Shown: positions 18,337-27,808, counted from the first letter of the stretch. The stretch: DNA of 52,486 nt from Bacillota bacterium (GCA_030057555.1 JASGUU010000082.1:1-52486); one strand, 5' to 3'. Numbers and translations: made by a program. The notes: a model not told the origin generated them from the sequence alone.

Positions 18337-19427
18337 ACGTCCTGCAGCGTCTCCTGATCCGCGGCATATCCGCACTGCTGCCCGATGTCCGCACCCAGTA
18401 TCCGCGCATCCGGCGCCTGCAGGAACCGCGTCTGCCGCTGCTGCAGCCCGTCTGGCAGGGCTTCGATCTGCTGCTGCGGGGCGACGGCCGTCCTGTCCCG
18501 CTGCGGATTTTCGAACCCGGGCAGAACAGCCCTCTGCCGGATCCCTCCGTCACGGCTGCAAAGCTGGTACTCGATGCGGACCGCGGCCCGGAAATCCCGC
18601 CGCCTCTGCTGGAACATGTCCACGAAGCAGCCCCGCCCACAGGGCTGATCCTGTTCTTCCATGGCGGCGGCTGGGTCACCGGCACGATCGACAGCTACAG
18701 CGCCTTCTGTGCCGCCGCCGCCCGCTGGACGGGCTGGCCGGTGATCTCCGTCGACTACCGGCTGGCGCCGGAACACCCCTTTCCCGCTGCCCTCAACGAC
18801 TGCCGGACGGTGGCCGGCTTTCTCTATCGTGCAGCACCGCAGCTCGGCATCCTGCCTGAGAACATCGTGCTCATGGGTGACAGTGCCGGGGGCAATCTGG
18901 CCGCCGCACTGGCGCTCTACGCCCGCACGATGGGCCATCCCGTGCCGCGCCGGCAGATTCTGCTCTATCCGGCCCTCAGCGGCGACTACGGTCCTGACAG
19001 CCGCTTTGCCTCGATGCATGAACATGGCGAACACTGGCTGCTGACCCGCGAGCGCATCGGCGCCTATATGGATCTGTATCTCTCCCGGCCGGAGGACCGT
19101 GAAAATCCGCTCAGCGCCCCGCTGCTCGCCCGTTCGCTTCACGATCAGCCCGAGACGCTCGTCATCACCGCCGAGTATGATCCGCTGCGCGACGAGGGCG
19201 AGGCCTACGCCGCGAGGCTGGTGGCGGACGGGAATGCGGCCATGGCCATCCGCGTGCTGCACACACTGCACGGTTACATGGGGGCGCCCGGACAGGGGTC
19301 CGCCACAGCCGCCACCTGGTGCCTGATTCTGCCCTGGCTGGGCCTCGAGCGGCCGGCGGAGCTGCTCGCGGCCGGCGGGGAGCACCCGGTCGAATGGCGC
19401 GTCGGCCGCCCGGGAGCGGACGGATGA
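18333..19427 (+). CDS. HSL-type alpha/beta-hydrolase (carboxylesterase/lipase)
   Basis: This 364-residue hydrolase is of the hormone-sensitive-lipase class. The oxyanion-hole motif HGGGW starts at H110. The nucleophile is S184 in GDSAGGN. The rest of the triad is probably D283 (EYDPLRDEG) and H313 (LHGYM). It should cleave acetyl or short acyl esters in the cytoplasm, as in the steryl-acetyl-hydrolase-like group. The ATG overlaps the previous stop (ATGA), and the next gene again overlaps by ATGA, so it is translated with an acyltransferase-like protein that may act in the opposite direction. Confidence 0.9.
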   Translation: MNVLQRLLIRGISALLPDVRTQYPRIRRLQEPRLPLLQPVWQGFDLLLRGDGRPVPLRIFEPGQNSPLPDPSVTAAKLVLDADRGPEIPPPLLEHVHEAAPPTGLILFFHGGGWVTGTIDSYSAFCAAAARWTGWPVISVDYRLAPEHPFPAALNDCRTVAGFLYRAAPQLGILPENIVLMGDSAGGNLAAALALYARTMGHPVPRRQILLYPALSGDYGPDSRFASMHEHGEHWLLTRERIGAYMDLYLSRPEDRENPLSAPLLARSLHDQPETLVITAEYDPLRDEGEAYAARLVADGNAAMAIRVLHTLHGYMGAPGQGSATAATWCLILPWLGLERPAELLAAGGEHPVEWRVGRPGADG

Positions 19428-20836
19428 GGCGCCGGCAGCGGGAGGCCGCGGGCACCTGGATGCGTCTCGACAACGCCTCAAAGATCTTCCCCGCCACCGC
19501 CAATGCAGCCGATACGAAGGTCTACCGCCTCTACTGCGAGCTCCGCGCGAAGGTCGATCCCGAACTGCTGCAGACGGCCCTCGACCGCACCCTGCTGCGC
19601 TTCCCCTGGTTCCGGATGGCGCTCGGCCGCGGTCTGTTCTGGTACTACTTCGAAAGCAGCGATCTCCCCGCCCGCGTCGAGGCGGACTGCCACCCGCTCT
19701 TTGCCCCGCTCCACGACACGGATCGGCGGCGGCTGCCCTTTCGCGTGCTCCACCACGGCCGGCGCATCGCCGTCGAGGTCTTCCATGCTCTGAGCGACGG
19801 TACCGGCAGCTTCAGTTTCCTGCGCTGTCTGGTCAGCGAGTACCTGCGGCTGCGCCACCCGGAGCTCGACATCGCCGAGAGCGAGATCGTCGACATCGGT
19901 TCCAGTCAGCGTCAGCACCTGGACGACAGTTTCCGGCGCTGGTTCCGCCAGCGGCCGCCACGGGTCCGGAGGCAGGCCGCCGCGTCCCGGCGCAGCATCC
20001 TGCGCCGCCGGGCTCTCCAGATTCCCGGAGCGCACGCCGCGCCCGGCTGCCAGACCGTCATCGAAGCCGGGGTCCCGCTCAGCGCCGCGCTGGAGTGCTC
20101 GCGGGCTGCAGGGGTGAGCCTGACCGTCTGGCTCGCCGCCCTCCTGCTGCAGGCCATCTACGAGGATCAGACACCACAGCGCTCCGGGCTGCCGGCGGTC
20201 ATCGATGTACCGGTCAATCTCAGACGTATCTTCCCCTCCGCGAGTGCGAGGAACTTCTTCGGTCTGCTCTCGCTCGAGCATCACCGCCCGGACCCGGCTG
20301 TCGTGCCCCCGCTCGAGGAGCTGCTGCCGCTGCTCGCCGGGCAGCTGCGCCAGCAGCTCGAACCCGCCGGGCTGCAGGCCAGGGCCGCCCGTCTGCTCGC
20401 CTTTGAGCGCCAGCCGCTGATTCGCATATTGCCGACCGTGCTCAAGGACCCGATCCTTTCGCTCATTCACCGCCTCGCCGACCGCGGTGCGACCTCGTCA
20501 CTCTCCAATCTCGGGGTTGTCGCCATGCCCGCGGCCTGCCGCCCGCATATCGCCGCCTTCGGTTCGGCAACGTCAACCCGGAGCGTGCAGATCTGTGCGA
20601 CCAGCTTTGGCGACCGCCTGACACTCTGCCTGACTTCCGCGCTGGCAGTCCATGAGGTCGAGCGCCTCTTCGTGCGGCGTCTGGTCCGGGCAGGCCTCGA
20701 AGTCGAAGTCACCAGCAACACGGAGTGGGCGGCGGCGCTGACGGCCGCCGGCGGGCGCGAGTCTGCGGAACGCGAAGCTGCGGAACGCGAAGCTGCCGCA
20801 GCTGAAGCTGTTGAAAGCGAGCCTGCCGATGCCTGA
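19424..20836 (+). CDS. Condensation-domain-like acyl/alcohol acetyltransferase-type protein
   Basis: This 470-residue protein resembles the poorly characterised alcohol-acetyltransferase/condensation-like proteins of Clostridia. Its N-terminus holds the family-typical RLDNASKIFPATAN. An HxxxDG catalytic-type motif is at H121-G126 (HALSDG). Such folds join an acyl group from CoA or a carrier to an alcohol or amine. ATG 19424 overlaps the hydrolase stop. The last about 30 residues are a low-complexity tail of repeated Glu-Arg-Glu-Ala units. The acyl donor and acceptor are unknown. Fold assignment is moderately sure; activity is inference. Confidence 0.7.
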   Translation: MRRRQREAAGTWMRLDNASKIFPATANAADTKVYRLYCELRAKVDPELLQTALDRTLLRFPWFRMALGRGLFWYYFESSDLPARVEADCHPLFAPLHDTDRRRLPFRVLHHGRRIAVEVFHALSDGTGSFSFLRCLVSEYLRLRHPELDIAESEIVDIGSSQRQHLDDSFRRWFRQRPPRVRRQAAASRRSILRRRALQIPGAHAAPGCQTVIEAGVPLSAALECSRAAGVSLTVWLAALLLQAIYEDQTPQRSGLPAVIDVPVNLRRIFPSASARNFFGLLSLEHHRPDPAVVPPLEELLPLLAGQLRQQLEPAGLQARAARLLAFERQPLIRILPTVLKDPILSLIHRLADRGATSSLSNLGVVAMPAACRPHIAAFGSATSTRSVQICATSFGDRLTLCLTSALAVHEVERLFVRRLVRAGLEVEVTSNTEWAAALTAAGGRESAEREAAEREAAAAEAVESEPADA

Positions 20837-21575
20837 AACAGACACACGGAAAACAGCACCCGCTCAGCAGGACAGCTGGCTGCCAAGTCAGCGCTGCGCC
20901 GTCTGCGAGGTCACGATTCTGGGCGAGAAGCGGGCCTGCCCTCTCTGTCAGAATCCGCTGCCGCCGGACGGCTGGCAGGCGCCCACGGACCCCGATCCCG
21001 ACCTGCCCCGGGATGCCTGGGCCCGGGTCCAGGTGCCTGAACGTCAGCATCTCGTGCTGCGCATTCTGGGCCTGGTCTCGGTCGCTCTGGTCGTCTCGAG
21101 CTTCGTCCTCTGGTGGCTCTTCCCGATCCCCATCCGCTGGCCGCTGATTCTCCTCCTGGCCCTCGCCAGCATGTGGCTTTCGCTGGCGAGCATCCTCCAT
21201 CGGCGGCGGCGCTTTGCCCGCATTGTCAGTCTGCAGCTGAGCCTCCTCGCGCCGCTCGCCGTGATCTGGGACCTCGCAATCGGCTGGCACGGCTGGTCGC
21301 TCGACTACGCCATCCCCTTTCTCTGCATCGCAGCGATGGGCACGCTCTATATCACGGCTCTCAGCCTGCGCCTCGACGCCCGGGACTATCTGGTCTATCT
21401 GCTCCTGATCACGGCACTGAGCCTTGTGCCGCTTCTTTTCCTGCTGCTGGATCTGGTGTCGAACCCGCTGCCCTCACTGCTCTCCGTCGCGCTGGCGATC
21501 CTGCTCTTTGCCGCCATCCTGCTCTTTCACGGAGCGGCCATGCGCGCTGAACTCGAGCGTCGTCTGCACCTTTAG
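20829..21575 (+). CDS. DUF6320-like membrane protein with zinc ribbon
   Basis: This 248-residue protein starts with a small zinc ribbon (CAVC, then CPLC 14 residues on) followed by about six membrane helices. It matches the DUF6320 family as I recall it, which has no known function and is often found next to the acetyltransferase-like gene. ATG 20829 overlaps the previous stop at 20834-20836. It is the last gene of the four-gene operon; no clear intrinsic terminator follows. It may anchor or regulate the hydrolase-acyltransferase pair at the membrane, which is inference. Confidence 0.72.
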   Translation: MPETDTRKTAPAQQDSWLPSQRCAVCEVTILGEKRACPLCQNPLPPDGWQAPTDPDPDLPRDAWARVQVPERQHLVLRILGLVSVALVVSSFVLWWLFPIPIRWPLILLLALASMWLSLASILHRRRRFARIVSLQLSLLAPLAVIWDLAIGWHGWSLDYAIPFLCIAAMGTLYITALSLRLDARDYLVYLLLITALSLVPLLFLLLDLVSNPLPSLLSVALAILLFAAILLFHGAAMRAELERRLHL

Positions 21576-21748
21576 CGGGAATTCTGGCAGCTGATCTGGA
21601 GCTGATTAAAGAGGTTTTTTGTTCTGCGGACAAACGAAGCGCGAATACCTTGAAGTCCTAACAAGATCGGGCGTGCAATTTTTACGCGCTGGACAGGCGG
21701 AGCCGGTCCGAGGGGACAAGCGGGACCGATCGCCCGCCACCAGCCGCC

Positions 21749-22555
21749 TCAGGCGTCCGGCAGCATGAATCCCCAGGGCCGGTCCAGCATGCCAAAACGC
21801 GTAAACGGATCCAAAAAAGCAAAGGCCTTCCCCTCGCGATCGACGAGATGGGCATGCTGGGCGGCATCGAGGCGCTTGTAACGAATCTCGCAGCGCACCG
21901 GGCCCGGCACGACAAAGGGCTCCATCTCATCGTAGCGTTCCAGCGCCCGCCTGACCCCGGCATAAATCCGCTCGACGGCCGCATCCGGATGCAGCGAAAC
22001 AATACGCGTAAAGGCCAGCGAGCGCTTCGTCGCCACGGTCTCCACCCAGGGGAAGAAATGCCTGGCCTCCCGACAGCCGGCATCATCACTCGAAACAAAA
22101 AGAATCGGACAGCCATGATCGCCCACCGCACAGGCGTCGAAGGCCAGCTCGCCCCAGTTCTCCCCGTTGATCGCGATGCCCTGATAGGTCACGCTCGAAA
22201 AGGTATGCGCCATCACAGCCTGGGGCGTCCCCTCCATGGCGTGATAGCCGATCAACACGAGGCCGGCCAGCGGACGTCCCTCATCGGGAATGCGGCGCTC
22301 CACCGTCGCCCCGATCGCGATCTCCACCCGCGAATCAAGCTCGCGATAGTTCAGGCTGCAGCCGCGTCCGTGATTGTCCCAGACCACCACCTCTTCAGCA
22401 CCGCCAGCAAACAGCGCCCGGGCGGCAGCATTGGCCTCCCGCGTCGCCTGTCCGCGCACGAACTCAATGTTAAAGGAATCCTCCACCGATCCGCCAGGCT
22501 GCGGCAGCGCGCAGGCCACCCCCTCCAGATCCACGGCCACCATAAAACGCTTCAT
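21749..22555 (-). CDS. M55-family D-aminopeptidase (DppA-like)
   Basis: This 268-residue protein matches the zinc D-aminopeptidase DppA. D9 and E11 in the N-terminal VAVDLEG, H62 (DNHGRG), H105 (GYHAMEGT) and a glutamate in NGENWGE fit the five metal ligands. DppA-type enzymes release D-alanine from D-Ala peptides and act as self-compartmentalised rings. ATG 22555 overlaps the stop of the upstream isomerase gene (ATGA). It converges on the DUF6320 gene; the 173-bp gap holds only a CGGTCC/GGACCG inverted repeat at 21714-21728. Confidence 0.9.
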   Translation of the reverse strand: MKRFMVAVDLEGVACALPQPGGSVEDSFNIEFVRGQATREANAAARALFAGGAEEVVVWDNHGRGCSLNYRELDSRVEIAIGATVERRIPDEGRPLAGLVLIGYHAMEGTPQAVMAHTFSSVTYQGIAINGENWGELAFDACAVGDHGCPILFVSSDDAGCREARHFFPWVETVATKRSLAFTRIVSLHPDAAVERIYAGVRRALERYDEMEPFVVPGPVRCEIRYKRLDAAQHAHLVDREGKAFAFLDPFTRFGMLDRPWGFMLPDA

Positions 22556-23472
22556 TTCACACCCTCCCATAATGCACGCAAAGCCTCCACGCTCTCGGCC
22601 GTGGCTTCGAGCCCGCCGTCCGAGAACGCCGCGCCGCCCGGCCGCTTCAGTGCCTCTTCGTCCAGCTGCCCGGTCAGGCGATAGTGTGTCTCCATGCTCA
22701 GCCAGCCCTCGTATCCTGCCGCCTGCAGCCCGGCGAGCACCGCCGCCCAGTTGACAGAGCCGTCGCCGACACGGAGGCACTCGACCTCATCGCCCACGGC
22801 ATCGATGCCATCCGCCCCCTGCGGCCTGCGGCGAATGGCGTCCTTCACGTGGACATGGCGCAGCCACGGCCCAACCGCCTCCCAGGCCGCGGGCCAGGGC
22901 TGCTCCCAGCCCGGGGCATAGACGGAATTGCCGGGATCGTAGATGGCCGCATAAGGCGAATCAGCGCAGCGCTCCGTCAGCACTGTCAGCAGCTGCCCCA
23001 GCTTCGCATGGCTGCTGGTGTAGACGCTGGGGTCGGCCTCGAGAAGCAGTTCGAGACCGTTGTCCGTGAGACGGCCACAGGCGGAGCAGAGCCGGTCGGC
23101 GAGAGTCTCAAGCAGTTCGGGCGTGAGCGGGGGAACGGCCGGGACCGTGGCGGCACGGAAGCCGGCAAAACCGCGGATCCGGCTGACAGCGAAGATGCGG
23201 GCGAGCGGGATCAGGCGGTCGAGCTTCTCGAGCTCGGCGGCGAAGGGCTCGTCCTCCTCGTGCTTCCCAAAGGAAGAGGCGAGACAGATCACCTCCAGGC
23301 CCGCGTCACGGAAACGCGCGGCCAGTTCCCGGGCTTCGGCGGCAGGGAGACGGTCGATGGCTTTGCCTGCAATGGAACGCAGCTCCAGACCCGACAGCCC
23401 CTCCCGTCTGGCGAAGGCGACAATCGTGTCGGGATCCTGGCTGACTTCGTCGGTGATAAAGGCGAGTTTCAT
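22552..23472 (-). CDS. Sugar phosphate isomerase/epimerase family protein
   Basis: This 306-residue TIM-barrel protein is of the xylose-isomerase-like/AP-endonuclease-2 family. Metal-ligand positions are recognisable in LLLEADPSV, IYDPGNSVY, LRHVHVKD and SMETHY. Such proteins isomerise or epimerise sugars, inositols or keto acids; the substrate cannot be told. GGAGGAG precedes ATG 23472. It is co-transcribed with the D-aminopeptidase gene, an unusual pairing that could reflect cell-wall fragment recycling. Confidence 0.85.
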   Translation of the reverse strand: MKLAFITDEVSQDPDTIVAFARREGLSGLELRSIAGKAIDRLPAAEARELAARFRDAGLEVICLASSFGKHEEDEPFAAELEKLDRLIPLARIFAVSRIRGFAGFRAATVPAVPPLTPELLETLADRLCSACGRLTDNGLELLLEADPSVYTSSHAKLGQLLTVLTERCADSPYAAIYDPGNSVYAPGWEQPWPAAWEAVGPWLRHVHVKDAIRRRPQGADGIDAVGDEVECLRVGDGSVNWAAVLAGLQAAGYEGWLSMETHYRLTGQLDEEALKRPGGAAFSDGGLEATAESVEALRALWEGVK

Positions 23473-24242
23473 CGTTCTTCTCCTCCAGAGCAGGGTGACG
23501 CCGTGCTCCTGAAAAAGGGCGCGGATCGTCTCGTCCCAGACGGCGGACTGGACTTAGCCGAAGTGGACATTTCCGGGCAGATTCATGCACGTGCGGGACC
23601 GGCCGCGGCCGCCGCCAGTGTTCTGCGGCAGTTCGCCGGCAGGCAGGGCACGGTGTCAGGCGGGGCGGCGATCCGGGTGATCTCTTCCTGCCTCTCATGG
23701 AGACGCGGGGCAGGCGTATCGTTCGTCGGATACCGGGAGTGCGTCACTCTGGTCCCCCCCTCTACATGCTGTTACGGCGCATTATCCCACACTGCCTGGC
23801 TGACGGTGCCGCCGGGCCGGCTATCCCGCGGGCCGTCCGAAAATGCCTGAAACAGGATTTACGCTCCGGACGGCAGATGCATGTAGAAAATGGCGTGAGG
23901 GATCGTGATGCATAGAGGGGGCGTGAGCAATTTATCGATTTATATACGGCGGTCCTTGTATGAATTGAATTATTGATAACCTCCACTCGCACGTTATTTT
24001 GTGCAAAAAATCAAATTATTCCCGGCGAAACATGGATAAGTTCAATTATTGCTTATTGCATACTGTACCCATCCGAAAAACGCCGCTCTCCCCGCGAAAG
24101 GAGGGGCAACTCTAACACGGCAGCAGGCTGCTTCTTACATGCAGGGCGTAAGATTCTGAAGCGCAGGTTCAAGGTTGAGGTGATCAGCCCCCGCCATGAA
24201 GCATACCTGCCGGACAGAATCGAGAACGATAAAAGGAGTTCC
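23473..24242. other. 770-bp gap with no convincing gene
   Basis: The first half (23473-23720) is GC-rich like coding DNA but is broken in all frames. On the minus strand a fragment ending GVTLLWRR is open just before the isomerase gene, which could be a relic. The second half is AT-rich and presumably holds the promoter of the CmpB-like gene. A 14-base word, AATTTATCGATTTA, at 23929-23942 recurs just upstream of adhE. Confidence 0.4.
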
Positions 24243-24941
24243 ATGCACCATATGCCCACTGCTGCCCGCTCAGACCACCACAGCACCGCCACCAGCCAGC
24301 CATTTCCGAACCCCGCCTATCTGCTCTGGATCTTCACCATCGCATCGGTCTGCGGCTACTGCCTCGAGAAGCTGTTCACACTCCTGACAGCAGGCTGTAC
24401 CTACAGCAGCAAAGGCCTGCTCTACGGACCCTTCAGCCAGGTCTACGGCTGCGGCGCCGTCGTACTCACTTTTCTCGTGATCCCGCTGCGGCGCCTGAGG
24501 CCCGGACAGGCAGCCGTTCTGGGCGGCATCCTCAGCGGTGTGCTCGAGGCTCTGATCAGCTGGCTGCAGGAGCTCTTCTTCGGATCCATATCCTGGCATT
24601 ACAGCAGCTGGACACTGCCTCTCTGGGGAGGGCGAACGAGCCTCATATACATGGTCTTCTGGGGCTTTCTCAGCATTCTTTTCCTGTATCACATCGAGCC
24701 CTGGATTCACAGACTCATCCTGCGCCTCGGCCTCTGCTCGCAGCGCCGACTGACGCTGGCCCTCGCCCTCTTTCTCGGTGTCAACATCGCCCTGACCGCA
24801 CTCGCCGTGCAGCGCTGGCACGCACGCCAGAACGGCATCACACCACAAAACGGTATCGAATTCTGGATCGACCAAAGCTACCCGGACGGCTTCATGCGCG
24901 CCACCTATCCCGGCATGCGCTTTGCGGCCGGAGAAGAATAG
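24243..24941 (+). CDS. CmpB-like putative ABC transporter permease (membrane protein)
   Basis: This 232-residue protein matches the Firmicutes family labelled putative ABC-transporter type IV/CmpB. It has about five membrane helices and the signature SSKGLLYGPFSQVYGCGAV, then SWLQELFFGSISWHYSSW. Its true role is unproven and no ATPase partner is adjacent. ATG 24243 is chosen because AAAAGGAGTTCC stands directly before it; longer in-frame readings upstream look non-coding. It is a single gene, with adhE following after 251 bp with its own promoter. Confidence 0.82.
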   Translation: MHHMPTAARSDHHSTATSQPFPNPAYLLWIFTIASVCGYCLEKLFTLLTAGCTYSSKGLLYGPFSQVYGCGAVVLTFLVIPLRRLRPGQAAVLGGILSGVLEALISWLQELFFGSISWHYSSWTLPLWGGRTSLIYMVFWGFLSILFLYHIEPWIHRLILRLGLCSQRRLTLALALFLGVNIALTALAVQRWHARQNGITPQNGIEFWIDQSYPDGFMRATYPGMRFAAGEE

Positions 24942-25103
24942 ACACAGCGGCAGCCTGGAACGATCCCGCAGCCGCAGGCAGCACATATTCAGCTGTTTCC
25001 CGCTGCCTGTCCAACTTTTCCCTGCCACATCGCCGGAACCTGCCGCCTGCCGCATGTTCTCTGTCGTCAATATGGAGAATTCGCTTTTTTGCGAACGATT
25101 ACA

Positions 25104-25132
25104 CTGGCATGCTCAGCGATCGGTGCTATAAT
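25104..25132 (+). promoter_or_regulatory. Predicted sigma-A promoter of adhE
   Basis: CTGGCA (25104-25109), a 17-bp spacer and a perfect TATAAT (25127-25132). Transcription would start near 25139, giving a leader of about 55 bases to ATG 25193. The leader contains AATTTATCGATTTA, also found at 23929. No Rex-type operator (TTGTGA...TCACAA) was seen. Confidence 0.55.
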
Positions 25133-25192
25133 TTTTGCGTACTTAAAACGTACTTAATTTATCGATTTAAAAGAGAGAATGAGGAACACAGC

Positions 25193-27808
25193 ATGAACGC
25201 TACGCTTAGCGAAAAGGAAACCGCGGCCGTCGCCGCCGTTGACCGGCTGGTCGAGCGGTCCCAGGCCGCCCTGCAGGAGATGCTGAAACTCGACCAGGAG
25301 GCGGTCGACCGCATCGTCCACGCGATGGCCCTCGCCGGACTCGATGCGAGCTTCCGCCTCGCCAAATTTGCCCAGGAGGAAACCGGGCGCGGACTGGCCG
25401 AGGACAAGGACATCAAAAACCGCTTCTCCACCGAATACATCTACCATTCCTTCGCCAACGAAAAGACCGTGGGTGTAGTCGAGCAGAATGACTTCGAAGG
25501 CTACGTCGAGATCGCCGAACCGGTCGGTGTGGTGGCGGCCGTGACCCCGGTCACCAACCCCACCTCGACAACGATGTTCAAGGCTCTTATCTGCATGAAG
25601 ACCCGCAACCCGGTCGTCTTCGCCTTCCACCCCTCCGCCCAGCAGAGCTCGGCCGAGGCCGCCCGCATCCTGCGTGATGCCGCCGTCCGGGCCGGCGCCC
25701 CGGAGGATGCCATCCTCTGGATCACGGAGCCCGCACTCGCGGCGACGCATGCCCTGATGCAGCATCCCGGCGTCTCGCTGATTCTGGCGACGGGCGGCGC
25801 CTCGATGGTCGAGGCGGCCTATTCCGCCGGGAAACCGGCCCTCGGCGTCGGTCCCGGCAACGTCCCCTGCTACATCAACGCCAATGTTGACCTCGGCCGC
25901 GCCTGTACCGATCTCGTGATCTCGAAGACCTTCGACAACGGCATGATCTGCGCTTCGGAGCAGGCGGTCATCGTCGACCGCGCCATCCATGAGGAGTTCG
26001 AGGCACGCATGCGGGCCATGAACTGCCACTTCCTGACGCCGGAAGAAACCGAACTCGTCACGCGCCACGTGATGAACCTCGAGCGCATGATGGTCAATCC
26101 GAAGGTCGTCGGACAGACGGCCGAGACGATCGCGGCGGGCGCCGGCATTGATGTGGCGCCGGGAACGAAGATCCTCATCGCCCCCCTGCCCCGGCCCTCG
26201 CGCGAGTATCCGCTGTCGCTCGAGAAGCTCTCGCCGGTTCTGGCCTATTTCGTGTGCGACGGTGAGGAGGAGGGCTTTGCCTATGCAGACACCATGCTGC
26301 AGCTGGGCGGGCTCGGCCACTCAGCTGTCATCCACTGCAACGACGACGAGATCTGTGTGCGTTACGCAAAGGCCATGCGTGTCGGCCGCGTCATCGCCAA
26401 CACGCCGTCTTCGCAGGGTGCAATCGGCGATATCTACAACACCGGGACGCCCTCGCTGACGCTCGGCTGCGGCTCCTACGGCCGCAACTCGACAACGGCC
26501 AACGTGTCGACCGTCAACCTCGTCAACCGCAAGCGCCTCTATCGCAGGAGAGTCAACATGCAGTGGTTCAAGATTCCGCCGAAGATCTATTTCGAGCGCG
26601 GCTCCATCCAGTATCTCGAGGCCATGCCGAAGATCAGCCGGGCCTTCATCGTTACCGACCAGACCATGGTCAAACTGGGCTATGTCGACATCGTGCTGCA
26701 CCACCTGAGACAGCGGGAACAGTACTGCCACTCCGAGATCTTCAGCGATGTCGAGGCGGATCCCTCGCTCGAGACGATTGAGCGCGGTGTCGCCGCCATG
26801 CGCGGCTTCGAGCCCGATGTCATCATCGCGCTGGGTGGCGGTTCGGCGATGGATGCGGCGAAGTGCATGTGGCTCTTCTATGAGCATCCGGACACCTCAT
26901 TTGACGGGCTGCGGCTGAAGTTCATGGACATCCGCAAGCGCACCTTCCACTTCCCGAACCTGGGTTCGAAGTGCCAGATGGTCTGTGTACCGACAACATC
27001 GGGCACGGGCTCGGAAGTGACGAGCTTCGCCGTGGTGACGGACAAGCGCAACGGCAACATCAAGTATCCGCTCGCCGATTATGAACTGACACCGGACGTC
27101 GCAATTGTTGATCCGCAGTTCGTCGACACCCTGCCGCGCTCGATCGTCGCCGACACCGGCATGGACGTGCTGACGCACGCGCTCGAGGCCTACGTCTCCT
27201 CGATGGCGAACGACTACACCAACGGACTGGCGATCAAGGCCATTGAGCTGGTCTTCAAGTATCTCAGGCGCAGCTATGCCGATGCGGGTGATCTCGAGGC
27301 GCGTGAGAAGATGCACAACGCCTCGGCGATTGCCGGCATGGCGTTTACGAATGCCTTCCTGGGACTGAACCACTCGATGGCGCATAAGCTGGGAGCGGCC
27401 TACCATCTGCCACACGGGCGGGCGAATGCGATCCTCCTGCCCTATGTGATGTACTACAATTCTCAGCCGCCGACAAAGTTCACCGCCTTCCCGAAGTATG
27501 CCGAGTTCCGCGGCGCCTATCGTCTGGCGCAGGTGGGGGCACGTCTGGGTTTCGCGGCCTTTGACGCCGGTGAGCAGGAGCAGGTGCTGGGGCTCATCCG
27601 GGCGATTCAGGAGCTGATGCGCGACCTCGGCCTGCCGCTCTCGATCCGCGAGGCAGGTGTCGACGAGGAGAGCTTCATGGCCGGTATCCGGACGCTGTCG
27701 GAGCAGGCCTTCGAGGACCAGTGCACCACGGCGAACCCACGCTATCCGCTGATCTCCGAGATCGAGGCGCTGTACCGGGCGGCCTATTACGGCGAAGCAA
27801 TCGGCTGA
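25193..27808 (+). CDS. adhE: Bifunctional acetaldehyde-CoA/alcohol dehydrogenase
   Basis: This 871-residue fusion converts acetyl-CoA to acetaldehyde and then ethanol with NADH, and in other bacteria forms spirosomes. The aldehyde dehydrogenase half (about 1-440) carries the catalytic C253 in NGMICASEQA and the GVGPGNVP motif. The iron-dependent alcohol dehydrogenase half (about 456-871) has GGGSAMDAAK for NAD and the Fe ligands in MDVLTHALEAY, NHSMAHKLG and LPHGRANA. Length and order are normal. GAGG precedes ATG 25193. A strong ribosome-site-like AGGAG lies inside the gene right before M456. It is the main ethanol-fermentation enzyme in the window. Confidence 0.97.
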   Translation: MNATLSEKETAAVAAVDRLVERSQAALQEMLKLDQEAVDRIVHAMALAGLDASFRLAKFAQEETGRGLAEDKDIKNRFSTEYIYHSFANEKTVGVVEQNDFEGYVEIAEPVGVVAAVTPVTNPTSTTMFKALICMKTRNPVVFAFHPSAQQSSAEAARILRDAAVRAGAPEDAILWITEPALAATHALMQHPGVSLILATGGASMVEAAYSAGKPALGVGPGNVPCYINANVDLGRACTDLVISKTFDNGMICASEQAVIVDRAIHEEFEARMRAMNCHFLTPEETELVTRHVMNLERMMVNPKVVGQTAETIAAGAGIDVAPGTKILIAPLPRPSREYPLSLEKLSPVLAYFVCDGEEEGFAYADTMLQLGGLGHSAVIHCNDDEICVRYAKAMRVGRVIANTPSSQGAIGDIYNTGTPSLTLGCGSYGRNSTTANVSTVNLVNRKRLYRRRVNMQWFKIPPKIYFERGSIQYLEAMPKISRAFIVTDQTMVKLGYVDIVLHHLRQREQYCHSEIFSDVEADPSLETIERGVAAMRGFEPDVIIALGGGSAMDAAKCMWLFYEHPDTSFDGLRLKFMDIRKRTFHFPNLGSKCQMVCVPTTSGTGSEVTSFAVVTDKRNGNIKYPLADYELTPDVAIVDPQFVDTLPRSIVADTGMDVLTHALEAYVSSMANDYTNGLAIKAIELVFKYLRRSYADAGDLEAREKMHNASAIAGMAFTNAFLGLNHSMAHKLGAAYHLPHGRANAILLPYVMYYNSQPPTKFTAFPKYAEFRGAYRLAQVGARLGFAAFDAGEQEQVLGLIRAIQELMRDLGLPLSIREAGVDEESFMAGIRTLSEQAFEDQCTTANPRYPLISEIEALYRAAYYGEAIG
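26546..26560 (+). promoter_or_regulatory. Internal ribosome site and ATG at the ADH domain of adhE
   Basis: AGGAG at 26546-26550 is followed after seven bases by in-frame ATG 26558, codon 456, exactly at the start of the alcohol dehydrogenase domain (MQWFKIPPKIYFERGS). Spacing is ideal for initiation. It may give a separate 416-residue iron alcohol dehydrogenase. Confidence 0.45.

Noticed and set aside
21714-21728. CGGTCC/GGACCG inverted repeat as a terminator between the DUF6320 and D-aminopeptidase genes.
   Set aside because: It is a short stem with a large loop and no T-run on either strand.
23473-23700. A GC-rich segment upstream of the isomerase, as a possible gene remnant (GVTLLWRR).
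   Set aside because: The open stretch is about 25 codons and no homologue could be named. It is noted only in the gap entry.
23929-25169. A 14-base word, AATTTATCGATTTA, at 23929-23942 and 25156-25169, as a shared operator.
   Set aside because: It is AT-rich and found in AT-rich gaps, with very different distances to the next gene. Chance cannot be excluded.
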